A stretch of DNA of 64,000 nt. Origin: Comamonadaceae bacterium (GTDB lineage: Bacteria; Pseudomonadota; Gammaproteobacteria; Burkholderiales; Burkholderiaceae_C). A program made the position numbers and the translations under genes. The notes beneath the pieces were generated by a model that saw nothing but the letters and a program-made list of their open reading frames with translations, was not told the origin of the DNA and searched no databases. Of the stretch, positions 1 through 8,700 are shown in pieces. The first letter of the stretch is position 1. The number at the start of each line of letters is the position of its first letter. The stretch covers positions 62,001-126,000 of the forward strand of contig CANFYZ010000001.1 in the NCBI GenBank assembly GCA_947451385.1. The letters run 5' to 3'.

Positions 1-243
1 GGCCCCATGCGCTGCTCCGCCGCCGACCTGCCGTATGCCGAAGTCACCCCCATGGCCCAGGCTTTGGTGGCGCAACACCCCGAGCGGTTGCTGTGGGGTA
101 CCGACTGGCCGCATGTGAACATGGTGGGGCGCGCCATGCCCAACGACGGCGACCTGCTGGACCTGCTGCCCGATTGGGCACCCCGACCCGAAGACCGCCA
201 ACGCATACTGGTGGACAACCCCAAGCTGGTTTACGGCTTCTGA
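1..243 (+). CDS. Amidohydrolase (PDC-hydrolase-like), C-terminal fragment
   Basis: This is the last 80 residues of a TIM-barrel metal-dependent hydrolase whose start lies outside the window. The visible part carries the WGTDWPH motif, whose Asp is the metal-site residue of the amidohydrolase_2 family, and ends with the RILVDNPKLVYGF tail typical of 2-pyrone-4,6-dicarboxylate hydrolase (LigI) relatives. The family opens lactones or related cyclic carboxylates in the cytoplasm. The following genes encode a binding protein and a CoA-transferase in the same direction, so it may be the first visible part of a catabolic operon. The family assignment is good; the substrate cannot be told from a fragment. 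Confidence 0.75.
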   Translation, partial: GPMRCSAADLPYAEVTPMAQALVAQHPERLLWGTDWPHVNMVGRAMPNDGDLLDLLPDWAPRPEDRQRILVDNPKLVYGF

Positions 244-378
244 TGGAATTTGCGCACTGGGGTATTCACAAGCCGTGCACCGCGCGGTCGGCCCATTAGG
301 GTAACGTTCTATGGCTCTGGCCGGTCATTCGCTTCACAGTCAAGGCTGACTTTCTTAGCCATTTGCCAAAGGAACACC

Positions 379-1599
379 ATGACGCCGCGTCGCCCCCGTT
401 GGATCCGTCTGTTCGCGCTGCTCTTGACTTTTTCAGGGCTAGCCAGCACCGCTTGGGCGCAAAAGAAATACGACCCCGGCGCCAGCGATACCGAGATTCG
501 CGTCGGCCAAACCCTGCCCTACTCCGGCCCGGTGTCCATGTTGGGCAACGTGGGCAAGGTCTCGGCGGCGTATCTGGAGATGGTGAATGCGCAAGGCGGC
601 ATCAACGGGCGAAAAATCAAACTCATCTCGCTGGACGATGGTTACAGCCCGGTCAAGACCATGGAGCAAACGCGCAAGCTCGTGGAGGGCGAAGAAGTGC
701 TGTTCATGTTCAGCTCCGTGGGCACCGCCACCAACCAGGTGGTGCACAAGTATTTGAACCAGAAAAAAATTCCGCAACTGCTGATCCTGTCGGGGGCCAA
801 CAAATGGAACGACCCGGCCAATTACCCCTGGACGCTGAGCGGCATGTTCTCTTACGAGGCCGAAGCGCGGATCTACGTCAAGCACATGCTGGCCCATGTG
901 AAAGACCCGAAGATTGCGATCCTGAGCCAAAACGACGAGTTTGGCCGCGATTTCTTAAAAGGCCTGCGCTCGGCTTTGGATGACAAAGCGGCCAGCATGA
1001 TCGTGGCCCAGGCCAGCTACGAAAGCACCGACCCGACGGTGGACTCGCAAATGATCTCGCTCAAAGCCTCGGGCGCCAATGTGCTGATGAGCTTTTCCAA
1101 CGGCAAATTCACCAGCCAATCGATCCGCAAAGCGGCCGAACTCGGCTGGAAACCGCAGCTCTACATTCCCTTGGGCTCATCGTCGATCGCCTCCATCTTG
1201 CAGCCCGCGGGTTTGGACAACGCCACCGGCGCGATCACCATCGCGAACCAAAAGAACCCCTTGGACCCGCAATGGCGCGATGACCCGGGCATGAAAGAGT
1301 ACAAAGACTTCATGAAGCGCTGGGCCCCCAACCTGGACAGCAATGAGTCACTGAATTTGTCCGGCATCACCCTGACGCGTTTGATGTTGGATGTGCTGCG
1401 CAAATGCGGTGACGATTTAACGCGCGAGAACGTGCTTAAACAGATGCTCAGCCTCAAAGACTACAGCAGCAACTTGATGCTGCCGGGCGTGACCATCACC
1501 ACCGGCACACAAGATTACGAACTCTACAGCTCCACCCGCTTGCAACGTTTCAACGGGCAGTCGTGGATTCCTTTTGGCGACGCCTTCAGCCTCAGATAA
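379..1599 (+). CDS. ABC-type branched-chain amino acid-like substrate-binding protein
   Basis: A 406-residue periplasmic type 1 solute-binding protein (LivJ-like). The ATG at 379 is chosen over an in-frame upstream ATG at 250 because it follows AAAGGAACACC and gives a clean signal peptide (basic MTPRRPRW, a hydrophobic stretch, then cleavage near TAWA-Q). The mature start has the family motif IRVGQTLPYSGPVSMLG, followed by an NQVV segment and a second lobe with NDEFGRDFLKG. No LivH/M/G/F permease or ATPase genes are in the window, so it is an orphan receptor here. In Burkholderiales such proteins usually bind aromatic or carboxylic acids rather than amino acids; that is inference. Confidence 0.88.
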   Translation: MTPRRPRWIRLFALLLTFSGLASTAWAQKKYDPGASDTEIRVGQTLPYSGPVSMLGNVGKVSAAYLEMVNAQGGINGRKIKLISLDDGYSPVKTMEQTRKLVEGEEVLFMFSSVGTATNQVVHKYLNQKKIPQLLILSGANKWNDPANYPWTLSGMFSYEAEARIYVKHMLAHVKDPKIAILSQNDEFGRDFLKGLRSALDDKAASMIVAQASYESTDPTVDSQMISLKASGANVLMSFSNGKFTSQSIRKAAELGWKPQLYIPLGSSSIASILQPAGLDNATGAITIANQKNPLDPQWRDDPGMKEYKDFMKRWAPNLDSNESLNLSGITLTRLMLDVLRKCGDDLTRENVLKQMLSLKDYSSNLMLPGVTITTGTQDYELYSSTRLQRFNGQSWIPFGDAFSLR

Positions 1600-1611
1600 G
1601 CACACCTCTTC

Positions 1612-2805
1612 ATGAACCCACCTTTTCTGCCTCTTCAAAACATCCGTGTCGTCGATCTGAGCACGGTCTATTCGGGCCCCTTGGCCGCGGCGGTGCTGGC
1701 CGATCAAGGCGCCCAAGTGATCAAAGTGGAATCGCTGGAGGGCGACACCAGCCGCATGATCGGGCCCGCCAAAGGCGATCTTTCGGCCACCTTCATTGCC
1801 GCAAATCGGAGCAAACGCTCCTTGGCCATGGACCTGAAGCAAAGCGCGGCCCACCAGATTTTGATGCAATTGATCGCCCAGGCCGATGTGCTGGTCAACA
1901 ACTTTCGACCTGGCGTCATGGAGCGATTGGGCTTGGCCGACGACAAATTGGTGCAGGCCAATCCGCGGTTGATTCGGCTGTCCATCACCGGGTTTGGCTC
2001 AGAAGGTGACGCCGCGCAAGAAAAAGTTTATGACGCCGTCATCCAGGCGGTGGCGGGGGTGGCGGCCACGCAAAGAAACCCGATCAACGGCCAGCCCACG
2101 GTGTTGGCCACCGCTTTGTGCGACAAGCTGACCGCCTTGAATGCCTCTCAAGCCGTTGTAGCGGCCTTGTACGCGCGAGAAAAAGATGGTCAAGGCCGGC
2201 GCATTGACCTGTCGATGCTGGATGCGACTTTGGCCTTCCAATGGCCCGATGCCATGTACAACCACACGTTTTTGGACGAAGCGCCGGCGGTCTTTCCAGA
2301 GTTCGGCATCAACCAAAAACCCTGGCCCACCCTCGATGGTTTGGTGGCCACGATGACACCGCAACAAGCCGAATTCAAGGCCCAGTGTCAGGCCCTGGAA
2401 CGCCCAGACATTGCCGAAGACCCGCGGTTCACCAGCCTGCCGCTGCGCAACCGCTATGGCAAAGAACTGCGGCAATTGCTTGAGCCCTTGATGGCCTCAT
2501 TCAGCACCGATGAATTGCTGGAAAGGTTCCATCGCTTGAATGTGCCCATCGGCCGCATCAATGAACGGCCGGAGGTGCTGCAAGACCCCCATGTGGTGCA
2601 AGCCCAAAACCTGGTGGAAATTGCGCACGGCGACATCGGGCGGGTGCGTTTGGCGCAACACGCGGCGATTTTTGACGGCCAGCGCATGCCCTCGCCGAAG
2701 CCCGCGGCCCATTTGGGCGAACACAGCCGCGACATATTGACTGAACTGGGCTACACCGACAGCCAGATCCAAGCGCTGTTGGAACAGAAGATCGTCCAGG
2801 CCTGA
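1612..2805 (+). CDS. Class III CoA-transferase (CaiB/BaiF family)
   Basis: A 397-residue family III CoA-transferase, moving CoA between carboxylic acids in the cytoplasm. The N-terminus shows VVDLSTVYSGPLAAAVLADQ and the GAQVIKVE strand. The position of the catalytic Asp is retained in KVYDAVIQAVAG. The usual G-P-Y loop before it is altered to SEGDAAQE, so it is a divergent member. The gene starts 12 bases after the binding-protein gene and probably shares its transcript. A CoA-transferase next to a receptor suggests that the imported acid is activated by CoA transfer. Confidence 0.88.
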   Translation: MNPPFLPLQNIRVVDLSTVYSGPLAAAVLADQGAQVIKVESLEGDTSRMIGPAKGDLSATFIAANRSKRSLAMDLKQSAAHQILMQLIAQADVLVNNFRPGVMERLGLADDKLVQANPRLIRLSITGFGSEGDAAQEKVYDAVIQAVAGVAATQRNPINGQPTVLATALCDKLTALNASQAVVAALYAREKDGQGRRIDLSMLDATLAFQWPDAMYNHTFLDEAPAVFPEFGINQKPWPTLDGLVATMTPQQAEFKAQCQALERPDIAEDPRFTSLPLRNRYGKELRQLLEPLMASFSTDELLERFHRLNVPIGRINERPEVLQDPHVVQAQNLVEIAHGDIGRVRLAQHAAIFDGQRMPSPKPAAHLGEHSRDILTELGYTDSQIQALLEQKIVQA

Positions 2806-2812
2806 GGCGCTG

Positions 2813-2840
2813 GCCCGAACCATCTTGCGGTGGTTGGGGC
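2813..2840. terminator. Hairpin between convergent genes
   Basis: A 12-pair stem with one G-G mismatch and one wobble closes a TTGC loop (arms 2813-2824 and 2829-2840). It lies just after the CoA-transferase stop and before the end of the oppositely oriented GST gene. No T-tract follows on the + side, so it is not a textbook intrinsic terminator; it could act in both directions or with Rho. Confidence 0.45.
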
Positions 2841-2845
2841 TGGGC

Positions 2846-3475
2846 TCAGTGCCGCAGCGCCACCGCAAAGCCGCGCATCACCGCCGGGCGTGCCATCAAG
2901 GCCTGGTACCAGCGCTGCACATGCGGAAAATCGTTCAAATCCACCTGGTGGCGCGGATGCCGCCAAACCCAGCCCAACAAGGCGAAGTCCGCGATGGACA
3001 GGTTACCGGCAATGAACGCATGCTCAGCGAGTCGGCGGTCCATCACGCCGTACAAACGCCGCGTCTCGGCCATGAAACGCGCCAGACCGTAGCGCCGGTC
3101 GTCTTCATTGGCCAAGGCAATGAAGTGATGCACCTGCCCCGGCATCGGGCCAAAGCTGCTCATCTGGAACATCAGCCATTCCATCACCGCCGTGCGGCCG
3201 CGCACATCGTGGGGTAAAAACAAGCCGGTTTTCTCGGCCAGGTACAGCAATATCGCGCCCGACTCGAACACGCTGATCGGCTGTCCATCCGGCCCATCGC
3301 TGTCGATGATGGCGGGGATCTTGTTGTTCGGGCTGATGTTCAAAAACGCCGCTTGCATTTGCTCGCCCGCCGTGATGTCGACCGCCTGCACGGTGTAAGG
3401 CAAGCCCATTTCCTCCAAGGCCACGCTGATCTTGCGGCCGTTGGGTGTGTCAAATGCAAATAACTGAATCGTCAT
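2846..3475 (-). CDS. Glutathione S-transferase family protein
   Basis: A 209-residue soluble GST. The N-terminal thioredoxin-like half starts with QLFAFDTPNGRKISVALEEMG, which resembles the Ure2p/YfcG/YghU branch. It contains the cis-proline segment KIPAIID and the glutathione-contacting FESGAILLYLAEKTG. The C-terminal helical half includes the N-capping-type stretch FIAGNLSIADFALLGW. It is transcribed against its neighbours and diverges from the next Bug gene. YfcG-type enzymes act as disulfide reductases or detoxify electrophiles; which applies here is unknown. Confidence 0.88.
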   Translation of the reverse strand: MTIQLFAFDTPNGRKISVALEEMGLPYTVQAVDITAGEQMQAAFLNISPNNKIPAIIDSDGPDGQPISVFESGAILLYLAEKTGLFLPHDVRGRTAVMEWLMFQMSSFGPMPGQVHHFIALANEDDRRYGLARFMAETRRLYGVMDRRLAEHAFIAGNLSIADFALLGWVWRHPRHQVDLNDFPHVQRWYQALMARPAVMRGFAVALRH

Positions 3476-3585
3476 GAGAACTCCTGTATGACATAGTGGT
3501 GAGCTGGCATGGTTTGCACTGATTGTGAAGGATGGACAGGCGAATTACGCTGAGCCCGTATTCCACTGAACCCCAAAGACAATTT

Positions 3586-4584
3586 ATGCCACAACATACC
3601 CTCCCCTCGCGCCGCACCCTGTTGTCCACCGCTTTGGGCGGTGTCACCGCACTCAGCCTCGCCCCCTTGTCGGCGCTGGCCCAAGCCGCTTTTCCCAGCA
3701 AAACCATGAACTTTGTGGTGCCCTACCCGGCGGGTGGCGCCAACGACATGCTGGGCCGCTTGATCGGCATGAAGATGGCTGAAGTGCTGGGCGGCACCGC
3801 CATGGTCGACAACAAGCCCGGCGCAGCAGCGCTGTTGGGGGCCAGCGTGGTCGCCCGTGCACCGGCCGACGGCCACACCCTGTTGATTGGCGGCTTGGCC
3901 ACCCATGCGGCCAGCCCGCACATGATCAAAGCCGACTACGACCCACTGAAAGACTTTGAGTCGGTGGGCATGATCGGCAGTGCACCCATCATCGCTATCA
4001 CTTTCAACGAGTCGCCCTACAAGACGCTCAAAGACGTGGTGGACGCGGCGCGCAAAGACCCGCAGGGCGTGATGTACGGGTCTTCGGGCAATGGCTCGCC
4101 GCTGCATTTGGCGGGCGAGTTGTTTGTTTCGCAAAACAAAATCGAAATGACGCATGTGCCTTACAAGGGCGGCAACGCGCACATTTTGGATTTGATCGGC
4201 GGGCGTGTGCCGGTGATTTTTGACACGGCCACGAATTGCGTTCCCTTGCTCAAAGCGGGCAAGGTGCGGGCTTTGGCGGCTGGCTCACCCGCTCGGCTGC
4301 CTGACTTTCCCAATGTGCCCACCTTCGCTGAAGCGGGTTTTCCGCAGTTTGATTTCTCGGCTTGGTATGCCGTGTTTGCACCCGCCAAAACGCCAAAAGA
4401 CGTGGTCGCCAAATTGTCGACGGCCTTGTCCACCACCTTGAAGAACCCCGATGTGATCAGCCGACTCAACGGCGTCGGCGTGACCCCCGCCAGCGGCGAT
4501 GCGGCGCAACTGGCCAAGTTTTTACCGATTGAAAACGAACGCATTGGCCGCCTGATCAAAACCGCCAACATCAAACCTGATTGA
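3586..4584 (+). CDS. Bug-family tripartite tricarboxylate receptor (TctC-like) 1
   Basis: A 332-residue periplasmic receptor. The ATG at 3586 gives a twin-arginine-like signal (SRRTLLSTALGG) with cleavage near ALAQA; an in-frame ATG at 3532 would add 18 residues with no signal character. Family hallmarks are VVPYPAGGANDMLGR, ARAPADGHTLL, GSSGNGSPLHLAGE and VPYKGG. It is followed after 9 bases by an Asp-box protein and then an HpaI-type aldolase, so its ligand may be a sugar acid or hydroxy acid derivative. No TctA/TctB genes accompany it. Confidence 0.92.
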   Translation: MPQHTLPSRRTLLSTALGGVTALSLAPLSALAQAAFPSKTMNFVVPYPAGGANDMLGRLIGMKMAEVLGGTAMVDNKPGAAALLGASVVARAPADGHTLLIGGLATHAASPHMIKADYDPLKDFESVGMIGSAPIIAITFNESPYKTLKDVVDAARKDPQGVMYGSSGNGSPLHLAGELFVSQNKIEMTHVPYKGGNAHILDLIGGRVPVIFDTATNCVPLLKAGKVRALAAGSPARLPDFPNVPTFAEAGFPQFDFSAWYAVFAPAKTPKDVVAKLSTALSTTLKNPDVISRLNGVGVTPASGDAAQLAKFLPIENERIGRLIKTANIKPD

Positions 4585-4593
4585 ACCCACCCT

Positions 4594-5799
4594 GTGCTGA
4601 AACAACAGATGACGGGCCTGCATGGCGAGCTTCACGTCCACGAACTAGACCCCGCCCGCTGGGTCGCCGATCTGCCCACCTCCCAAGTGCAAGCCCATGC
4701 CGCCAATTTGACGGTGTTGGCCGACGGCACTTTGGCCTGTGTCTGGTTTGGTGGCTCGATGGAAGGACGCGCCGACATTGGCGTGTACTTGTCGCGCCTG
4801 ACGCCCGGCAGCACGCAGTGGAGCGCGCCGGTGGCGCTGTCCAACGACCCCGACCGCTCTGAGCAAAACCCGATCTTGTGTGTGATGCCGCAGGGCCAGT
4901 TGTGGTTGCTCCACACCGCACAGACTTCGGGTCACCAAGACACTTCAGTGGTGCGGCAACGCATCTCGCATGACAACGGTCAGACCTGGGGCCCGACACA
5001 GGACCTGGCCGGCGTGCCGAAAGGCACTTTTGTGCGCCAACCGATTCGCCTCCAGGCCGATGGCAGCTGGCTGTTGCCGATTTTTTGCTGCAAACCGGTG
5101 CCCGGTAAAGCCTGGGACGGCAGCCTGGACGACAGCGCTGTCATGCGCTCCACCGACCAAGGCGCGTCTTGGCAACGCATCGAGGTGCCAGGCAGCCTGG
5201 GCTGTGTGCACATGAACATCGTGGCCGCAGCCCCCCCGGCGGCAGACGGTGCGTTGCTGGCTTTTTTCCGCAGCCGCTGGGCCGACCATGTTTACCGCAC
5301 ACGCAGTGACGATGGTGGCCTGCACTGGGAAGCGCCACAACCCACCGTGCTGCCCAACAACAACTCGTCCATCCAGGCCCTGCGCCTGGCCGATGGGCGC
5401 TTGGCCATGATCTTCAACGCCAGCAGCGCCGCCAACGCCACCGAGCGGCGCGCCTCGCTGTATGACGATCTGGAGGACGACCTGAAGAATGCCCCGCCCG
5501 GCACGGCGCAGACACCGGCCGCCACGCCCGACCGCCAGGCTTTTTGGGGCGCACCGCGCGCGCCACTGACGCTGGCCTTGTCGAGCGACGATGGCTTGAC
5601 CTGGCCCTGGCAACGGCACCTTGAAACAGGCGACGGTTGGTGCATGAGCAACAACTCCGAGCAAGGCCTGAACCGGGAATATTCCTACCCGTCCATCACG
5701 CAAACTCCTGATGGCATGCTGCATTTGGCCTACACCGTGTTTCGTCAACATATTCGCTACGCCCGGGTGATGCCCGACTGGGTGACACAAGGCGCCTGA
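4594..5799 (+). CDS. Asp-box (BNR repeat) sialidase-like protein
   Basis: A 401-residue predicted six-bladed propeller with at least four Asp-box motifs: SHDNGQTWG, STDQGASWQ, SDDGGLHWE and SSDDGLTWPW. That is the BNR_2/sialidase superfamily signature. No FRIP motif and no signal peptide are seen, so a true secreted sialidase is unlikely. The start is either GTG at 4594 or ATG at 4609; neither has a strong ribosome site. It lies between a Bug receptor and an HpaI aldolase in one apparent operon. Proteins of this group next to such genes are uncharacterised; a lyase or hydrolase acting on an imported glycoside or acid is possible. Confidence 0.8.
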   Translation: MLKQQMTGLHGELHVHELDPARWVADLPTSQVQAHAANLTVLADGTLACVWFGGSMEGRADIGVYLSRLTPGSTQWSAPVALSNDPDRSEQNPILCVMPQGQLWLLHTAQTSGHQDTSVVRQRISHDNGQTWGPTQDLAGVPKGTFVRQPIRLQADGSWLLPIFCCKPVPGKAWDGSLDDSAVMRSTDQGASWQRIEVPGSLGCVHMNIVAAAPPAADGALLAFFRSRWADHVYRTRSDDGGLHWEAPQPTVLPNNNSSIQALRLADGRLAMIFNASSAANATERRASLYDDLEDDLKNAPPGTAQTPAATPDRQAFWGAPRAPLTLALSSDDGLTWPWQRHLETGDGWCMSNNSEQGLNREYSYPSITQTPDGMLHLAYTVFRQHIRYARVMPDWVTQGA

Positions 5800-5842
5800 A
5801 GCCGCCCACACCCCTTTTGATTCAACTTCATTCAAGCCTCAT

Positions 5843-6613
5843 ATGAACCACTCCCTGCCCACCAACACCTTTAAACAAGCCCTGAGCGCCAATCGCCGCC
5901 AGGTGGGCCTGTGGGTCACCTTTGCACATCAACAGATCGCCGAAGTGCTGGCCGACGCTGGCTTCGACTGGCTGCTGTTTGACATGGAGCACAGCCCCAC
6001 CGATCTGTACGACGTGGGCCAGCAACTGCTGGCCGTGCGCGGCACACCCACCGCGGCCGTGGTGCGCGTGCCGATCCTGGACATGGGCTGGATCAAACGC
6101 GTGCTGGACGCGGGCGCACCCAACATCATGGTTCCCAACATCCGCAACGCCGCCGAAGCGCGTGAGGCGGTGGCCTTCACCCGCTTCGCACCCGAGGGCC
6201 TGCGCGGCGTGGCGGGCAGCACCCGCGCCGGCAACTACACGCGCTACAAAGACTATATGGCCCGCGCCAACGACGAGATCGGTTTGATCTTGCAGATCGA
6301 ATCGCAAGAAGCACTCGACGATCTGGACGCGATCTGCCGCGTGCCGGGCGTGGACGCGGTCTTCATCGGCCCCTCGGACCTGGCCGCCAGCCTGGGGCAC
6401 CGCGGCAATTCCAACCATCCTGACGTGCAGGCCGCGATTGCGCAGGCTTTCAAAACCGCCAACGCTGCCGGCAAAGCCGCTGGCGTGTTGGCGGCCGATG
6501 GCAAGGCCGAGCACTATTTTGCCGGCGGCGCGACCCTGGTGGGCGTGGGTACCGACCTGCATTTGCTGATCGCTGGCGCCGATGCTGTCGCCGCGAAATT
6601 CCGCCTGGCCTGA
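5843..6613 (+). CDS. HpcH/HpaI aldolase family protein
   Basis: A 256-residue class II (metal-dependent) pyruvate aldolase. It shows WVTFAHQQIAEVLADAGFDW, FDMEHSP (metal and base region), the conserved Arg of VVRVP, GAPNIMVPNIRNAAEA, LILQIESQEA (metal Glu) and FIGPSDLAASLG. The reaction is reversible cleavage of a 2-keto-4-hydroxy acid into pyruvate and an aldehyde. It sits between the Asp-box protein (43 bases upstream) and another Bug gene (18 bases downstream), all on the + strand, pointing to a transport-plus-aldol-cleavage operon. Confidence 0.92.
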   Translation: MNHSLPTNTFKQALSANRRQVGLWVTFAHQQIAEVLADAGFDWLLFDMEHSPTDLYDVGQQLLAVRGTPTAAVVRVPILDMGWIKRVLDAGAPNIMVPNIRNAAEAREAVAFTRFAPEGLRGVAGSTRAGNYTRYKDYMARANDEIGLILQIESQEALDDLDAICRVPGVDAVFIGPSDLAASLGHRGNSNHPDVQAAIAQAFKTANAAGKAAGVLAADGKAEHYFAGGATLVGVGTDLHLLIAGADAVAAKFRLA

Positions 6614-6631
6614 ACCCTGTCAGAGCGCCCC

Positions 6632-7600
6632 ATGGTGAACAGCCCACGCAGAACACTGGCCCTGGCGCTGCTGGCCGGGGTGGCCCTGGCCACGCCCCTG
6701 GCGCAAGCGCAGGACAAAACCTTGCGTATCGTCGTGCCGTTTGGCCCGGGCGGCGGCTCTGACAATTTCGCGCGGATTCTGCAACCCAAACTGGCCGAGT
6801 TGCTCAAGCAGACCGTCGTGATCGACAACCGCCCTGGCGCGGGCGGCACCATCGGTGCGGCTTACGTTGCCAAAGCCGCGCCCGATGGGCAAACCGTGCT
6901 GCTGTCGGACGCGGGCGTGGCCACCATCAGCCCCTCGCTGTTTGCCAAACTGCCTTATGCCGCCACCGACCTGGTGCCGGTCATCAACCTGGCGCAGTTT
7001 CCGCATGTGCTGGTCAGCGCGCCGGGGTTCCCGGCGCAGAACCTCAGCGAATTGTTGGCGCTGGACAAAGCGCGGCCTGGCAAGCTGTCGGTGGCCTCTT
7101 CTGGCAACGGCACTTCGCCGCACCTGACGGTGGAGTTGCTGAATCAAATGGCGGGTTCGCAATTGGTCCACGTGCCGTTCAAAGGCTCTGGTCCGGCCAT
7201 CAACGACACCGTGGGCGGTCAGGTGGACATGGTCTTCACCGGGTATGCCACGGTAGCCAATTTGATCAAAGCAGGCAAGCTCAAAGTGCTGGCCGTGACA
7301 TCGCCCCGGCGCATGCCCGAGTTGCCGCAGGTGGCCACAGTGACCGAGTCCGGTGTGGCGGGCTTTGAGTCCTGGATTGCCCAGGCAGTCTTTGCCCCAC
7401 AAGGCACGCCGGCTGAGACCGTGCGCAAACTCAACCAGGCCATTGGCACGGTGCTGCGTCAGGCCGATGTGAAAGAAGCCTTGCGCCTGCAAGGGCTGGA
7501 GCATGCCGACAACACCCCCGAGGAGTTTTCAGCCTGGGTGAAAAAGCAAAGCGCCCAGTGGGCCAAAGTGATCCGCGAAGGCCGCATCCAGCCGGACTGA
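6632..7600 (+). CDS. Bug-family receptor 2
   Basis: A 322-residue periplasmic receptor with the signal peptide MVNSPRRTLALALLAGVALA and cleavage near AQAQ. It carries VVPFGPGGGSDNFAR, AAPDGQTVLL, SSGNGTSPHLTVELL and VPFKGSGPAIND. It follows the HpaI aldolase by 18 bases and ends convergently with another Bug gene only 14 bases away. The two proteins are clearly different in sequence and are not a recent duplication. Confidence 0.92.
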   Translation: MVNSPRRTLALALLAGVALATPLAQAQDKTLRIVVPFGPGGGSDNFARILQPKLAELLKQTVVIDNRPGAGGTIGAAYVAKAAPDGQTVLLSDAGVATISPSLFAKLPYAATDLVPVINLAQFPHVLVSAPGFPAQNLSELLALDKARPGKLSVASSGNGTSPHLTVELLNQMAGSQLVHVPFKGSGPAINDTVGGQVDMVFTGYATVANLIKAGKLKVLAVTSPRRMPELPQVATVTESGVAGFESWIAQAVFAPQGTPAETVRKLNQAIGTVLRQADVKEALRLQGLEHADNTPEEFSAWVKKQSAQWAKVIREGRIQPD

Positions 7601-7621
7601 AGCGGCCTGCCCTGTCAGTCC
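7594..7621. terminator. Inverted repeat spanning two convergent stop codons
   Basis: GGACTGA (7594-7600) and TCAGTCC (7615-7621) form a perfect 7-bp stem around a 14-base loop. Each arm contains the stop codon of one of the two convergent Bug genes, both of which end in Asp-TGA. A shared two-way transcription stop is possible, but there is no T-run, and the symmetry may simply reflect both proteins ending in Asp. Confidence 0.35.
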
Positions 7622-8583
7622 AGCAGGGCGATACCGGCGCGCTTGACGACTTCGGCCAACTCACTGCGTTGCACCCGCGAGGCCTGCGCCATGTCCTGGC
7701 CAAACAAGGGCGAAGGCGGCATGCCACTGCGTTCAAAATATTCTTTCATGTCGGCATCGTTCATGGCGGGGCGCAAAATTTTGATCATCCGCTCCACGAT
7801 GTCTGGCGGCGTGCCCGCAGGCGCATACACACCGAGCCAGTTGGTGAAGCGCATATTGGGCATGCCCAACTCGGTGGTGGTGGGCACATCGGGCAACACA
7901 GACAAACGTTCAGGCCCCATGATGGCCAAGCCTTTGACCTTGCCATTTTTGATTTGCGGTGACGAGTTATTGGGCGAATCAAACATGGCTTTGACTTGCC
8001 CGCCCAGCAAGTCCGTCATGGACTGCGCCGCGGTTTTGTAAGGGATGTGCTGCAGTTTCACACCCGCGATGCTGGCAAAAACCTCCCCCGCCAAATGCAG
8101 CGCCGTGCCAGTTCCTGAAGAGCCGTAGCTCACCGCCTCGGGGTTGGCGCGCGCATAGTCAATGAATTCGCGCAGGTTTTTCACCGGCAAGGACGGGTGC
8201 ACCACCACCACCGAGGCCGAGCCGCCGGTCGCCATGATGGGGATAAAGTCTTTTTCTGCGTCATACGGCATGGACTTGCGCACCACGGGCTGAACAATTT
8301 GCGTGGAGGCCGATGTGATGAGCAAGGTGTAGCCGTCTGGCGGCGACTTGGCTGCGGCGGCCACACCGATGGTGCCGCCCGCGCCGGCCTTGGCATCCAC
8401 GATCACGGCTTGCTTTAACCCCGCCTGAAGTTTGCCGGCAATCAAACGGGCAAAACTGTCGGTGGGCCCACCGGGAAACGGATTGATGATGCGGATGGTT
8501 TTGTTGGGGAAATCCTGCGCCTGCACACCTGAAGTGACACAGACCCAAGCTGAAAAAACCAGACACAGCCACGAACGACGCAT
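7615..8583 (-). CDS. Bug-family receptor 3
   Basis: A 322-residue periplasmic receptor. The ATG at 8583 follows a CAGGAG ribosome site and starts the signal peptide MRRSWLCLVFSAWVCVTSG with cleavage near VQAQ; the open frame continues about 480 bases further upstream but that part is the antisense of the AhpD-like gene. Hallmarks are NPFPGGPTDSFARL, KSPPDGYTLL, GSSGTGTALHLAGE and IPYKTAAQSMTDLLGG. It diverges from the AhpD-like/amidase gene pair and is the only - strand gene between 3.5 and 12.8 kb. Confidence 0.92.
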   Translation of the reverse strand: MRRSWLCLVFSAWVCVTSGVQAQDFPNKTIRIINPFPGGPTDSFARLIAGKLQAGLKQAVIVDAKAGAGGTIGVAAAAKSPPDGYTLLITSASTQIVQPVVRKSMPYDAEKDFIPIMATGGSASVVVVHPSLPVKNLREFIDYARANPEAVSYGSSGTGTALHLAGEVFASIAGVKLQHIPYKTAAQSMTDLLGGQVKAMFDSPNNSSPQIKNGKVKGLAIMGPERLSVLPDVPTTTELGMPNMRFTNWLGVYAPAGTPPDIVERMIKILRPAMNDADMKEYFERSGMPPSPLFGQDMAQASRVQRSELAEVVKRAGIALLD

Positions 8584-8700
8584 AGTGAAGTCTCCTGAGG
8601 TACAAGCCAGAACGCCTTGGATCTTGACTTGATGATCTTGCCTGAACCATGATGCCTCGGTACGAATGCATTGCCCATTCGGATTAACCAAGGTATCGAC

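Noticed and set aside
4945-5835. - strand open frame of 296 codons
   Set aside because: Shadow of the Asp-box gene with no recognisable features.
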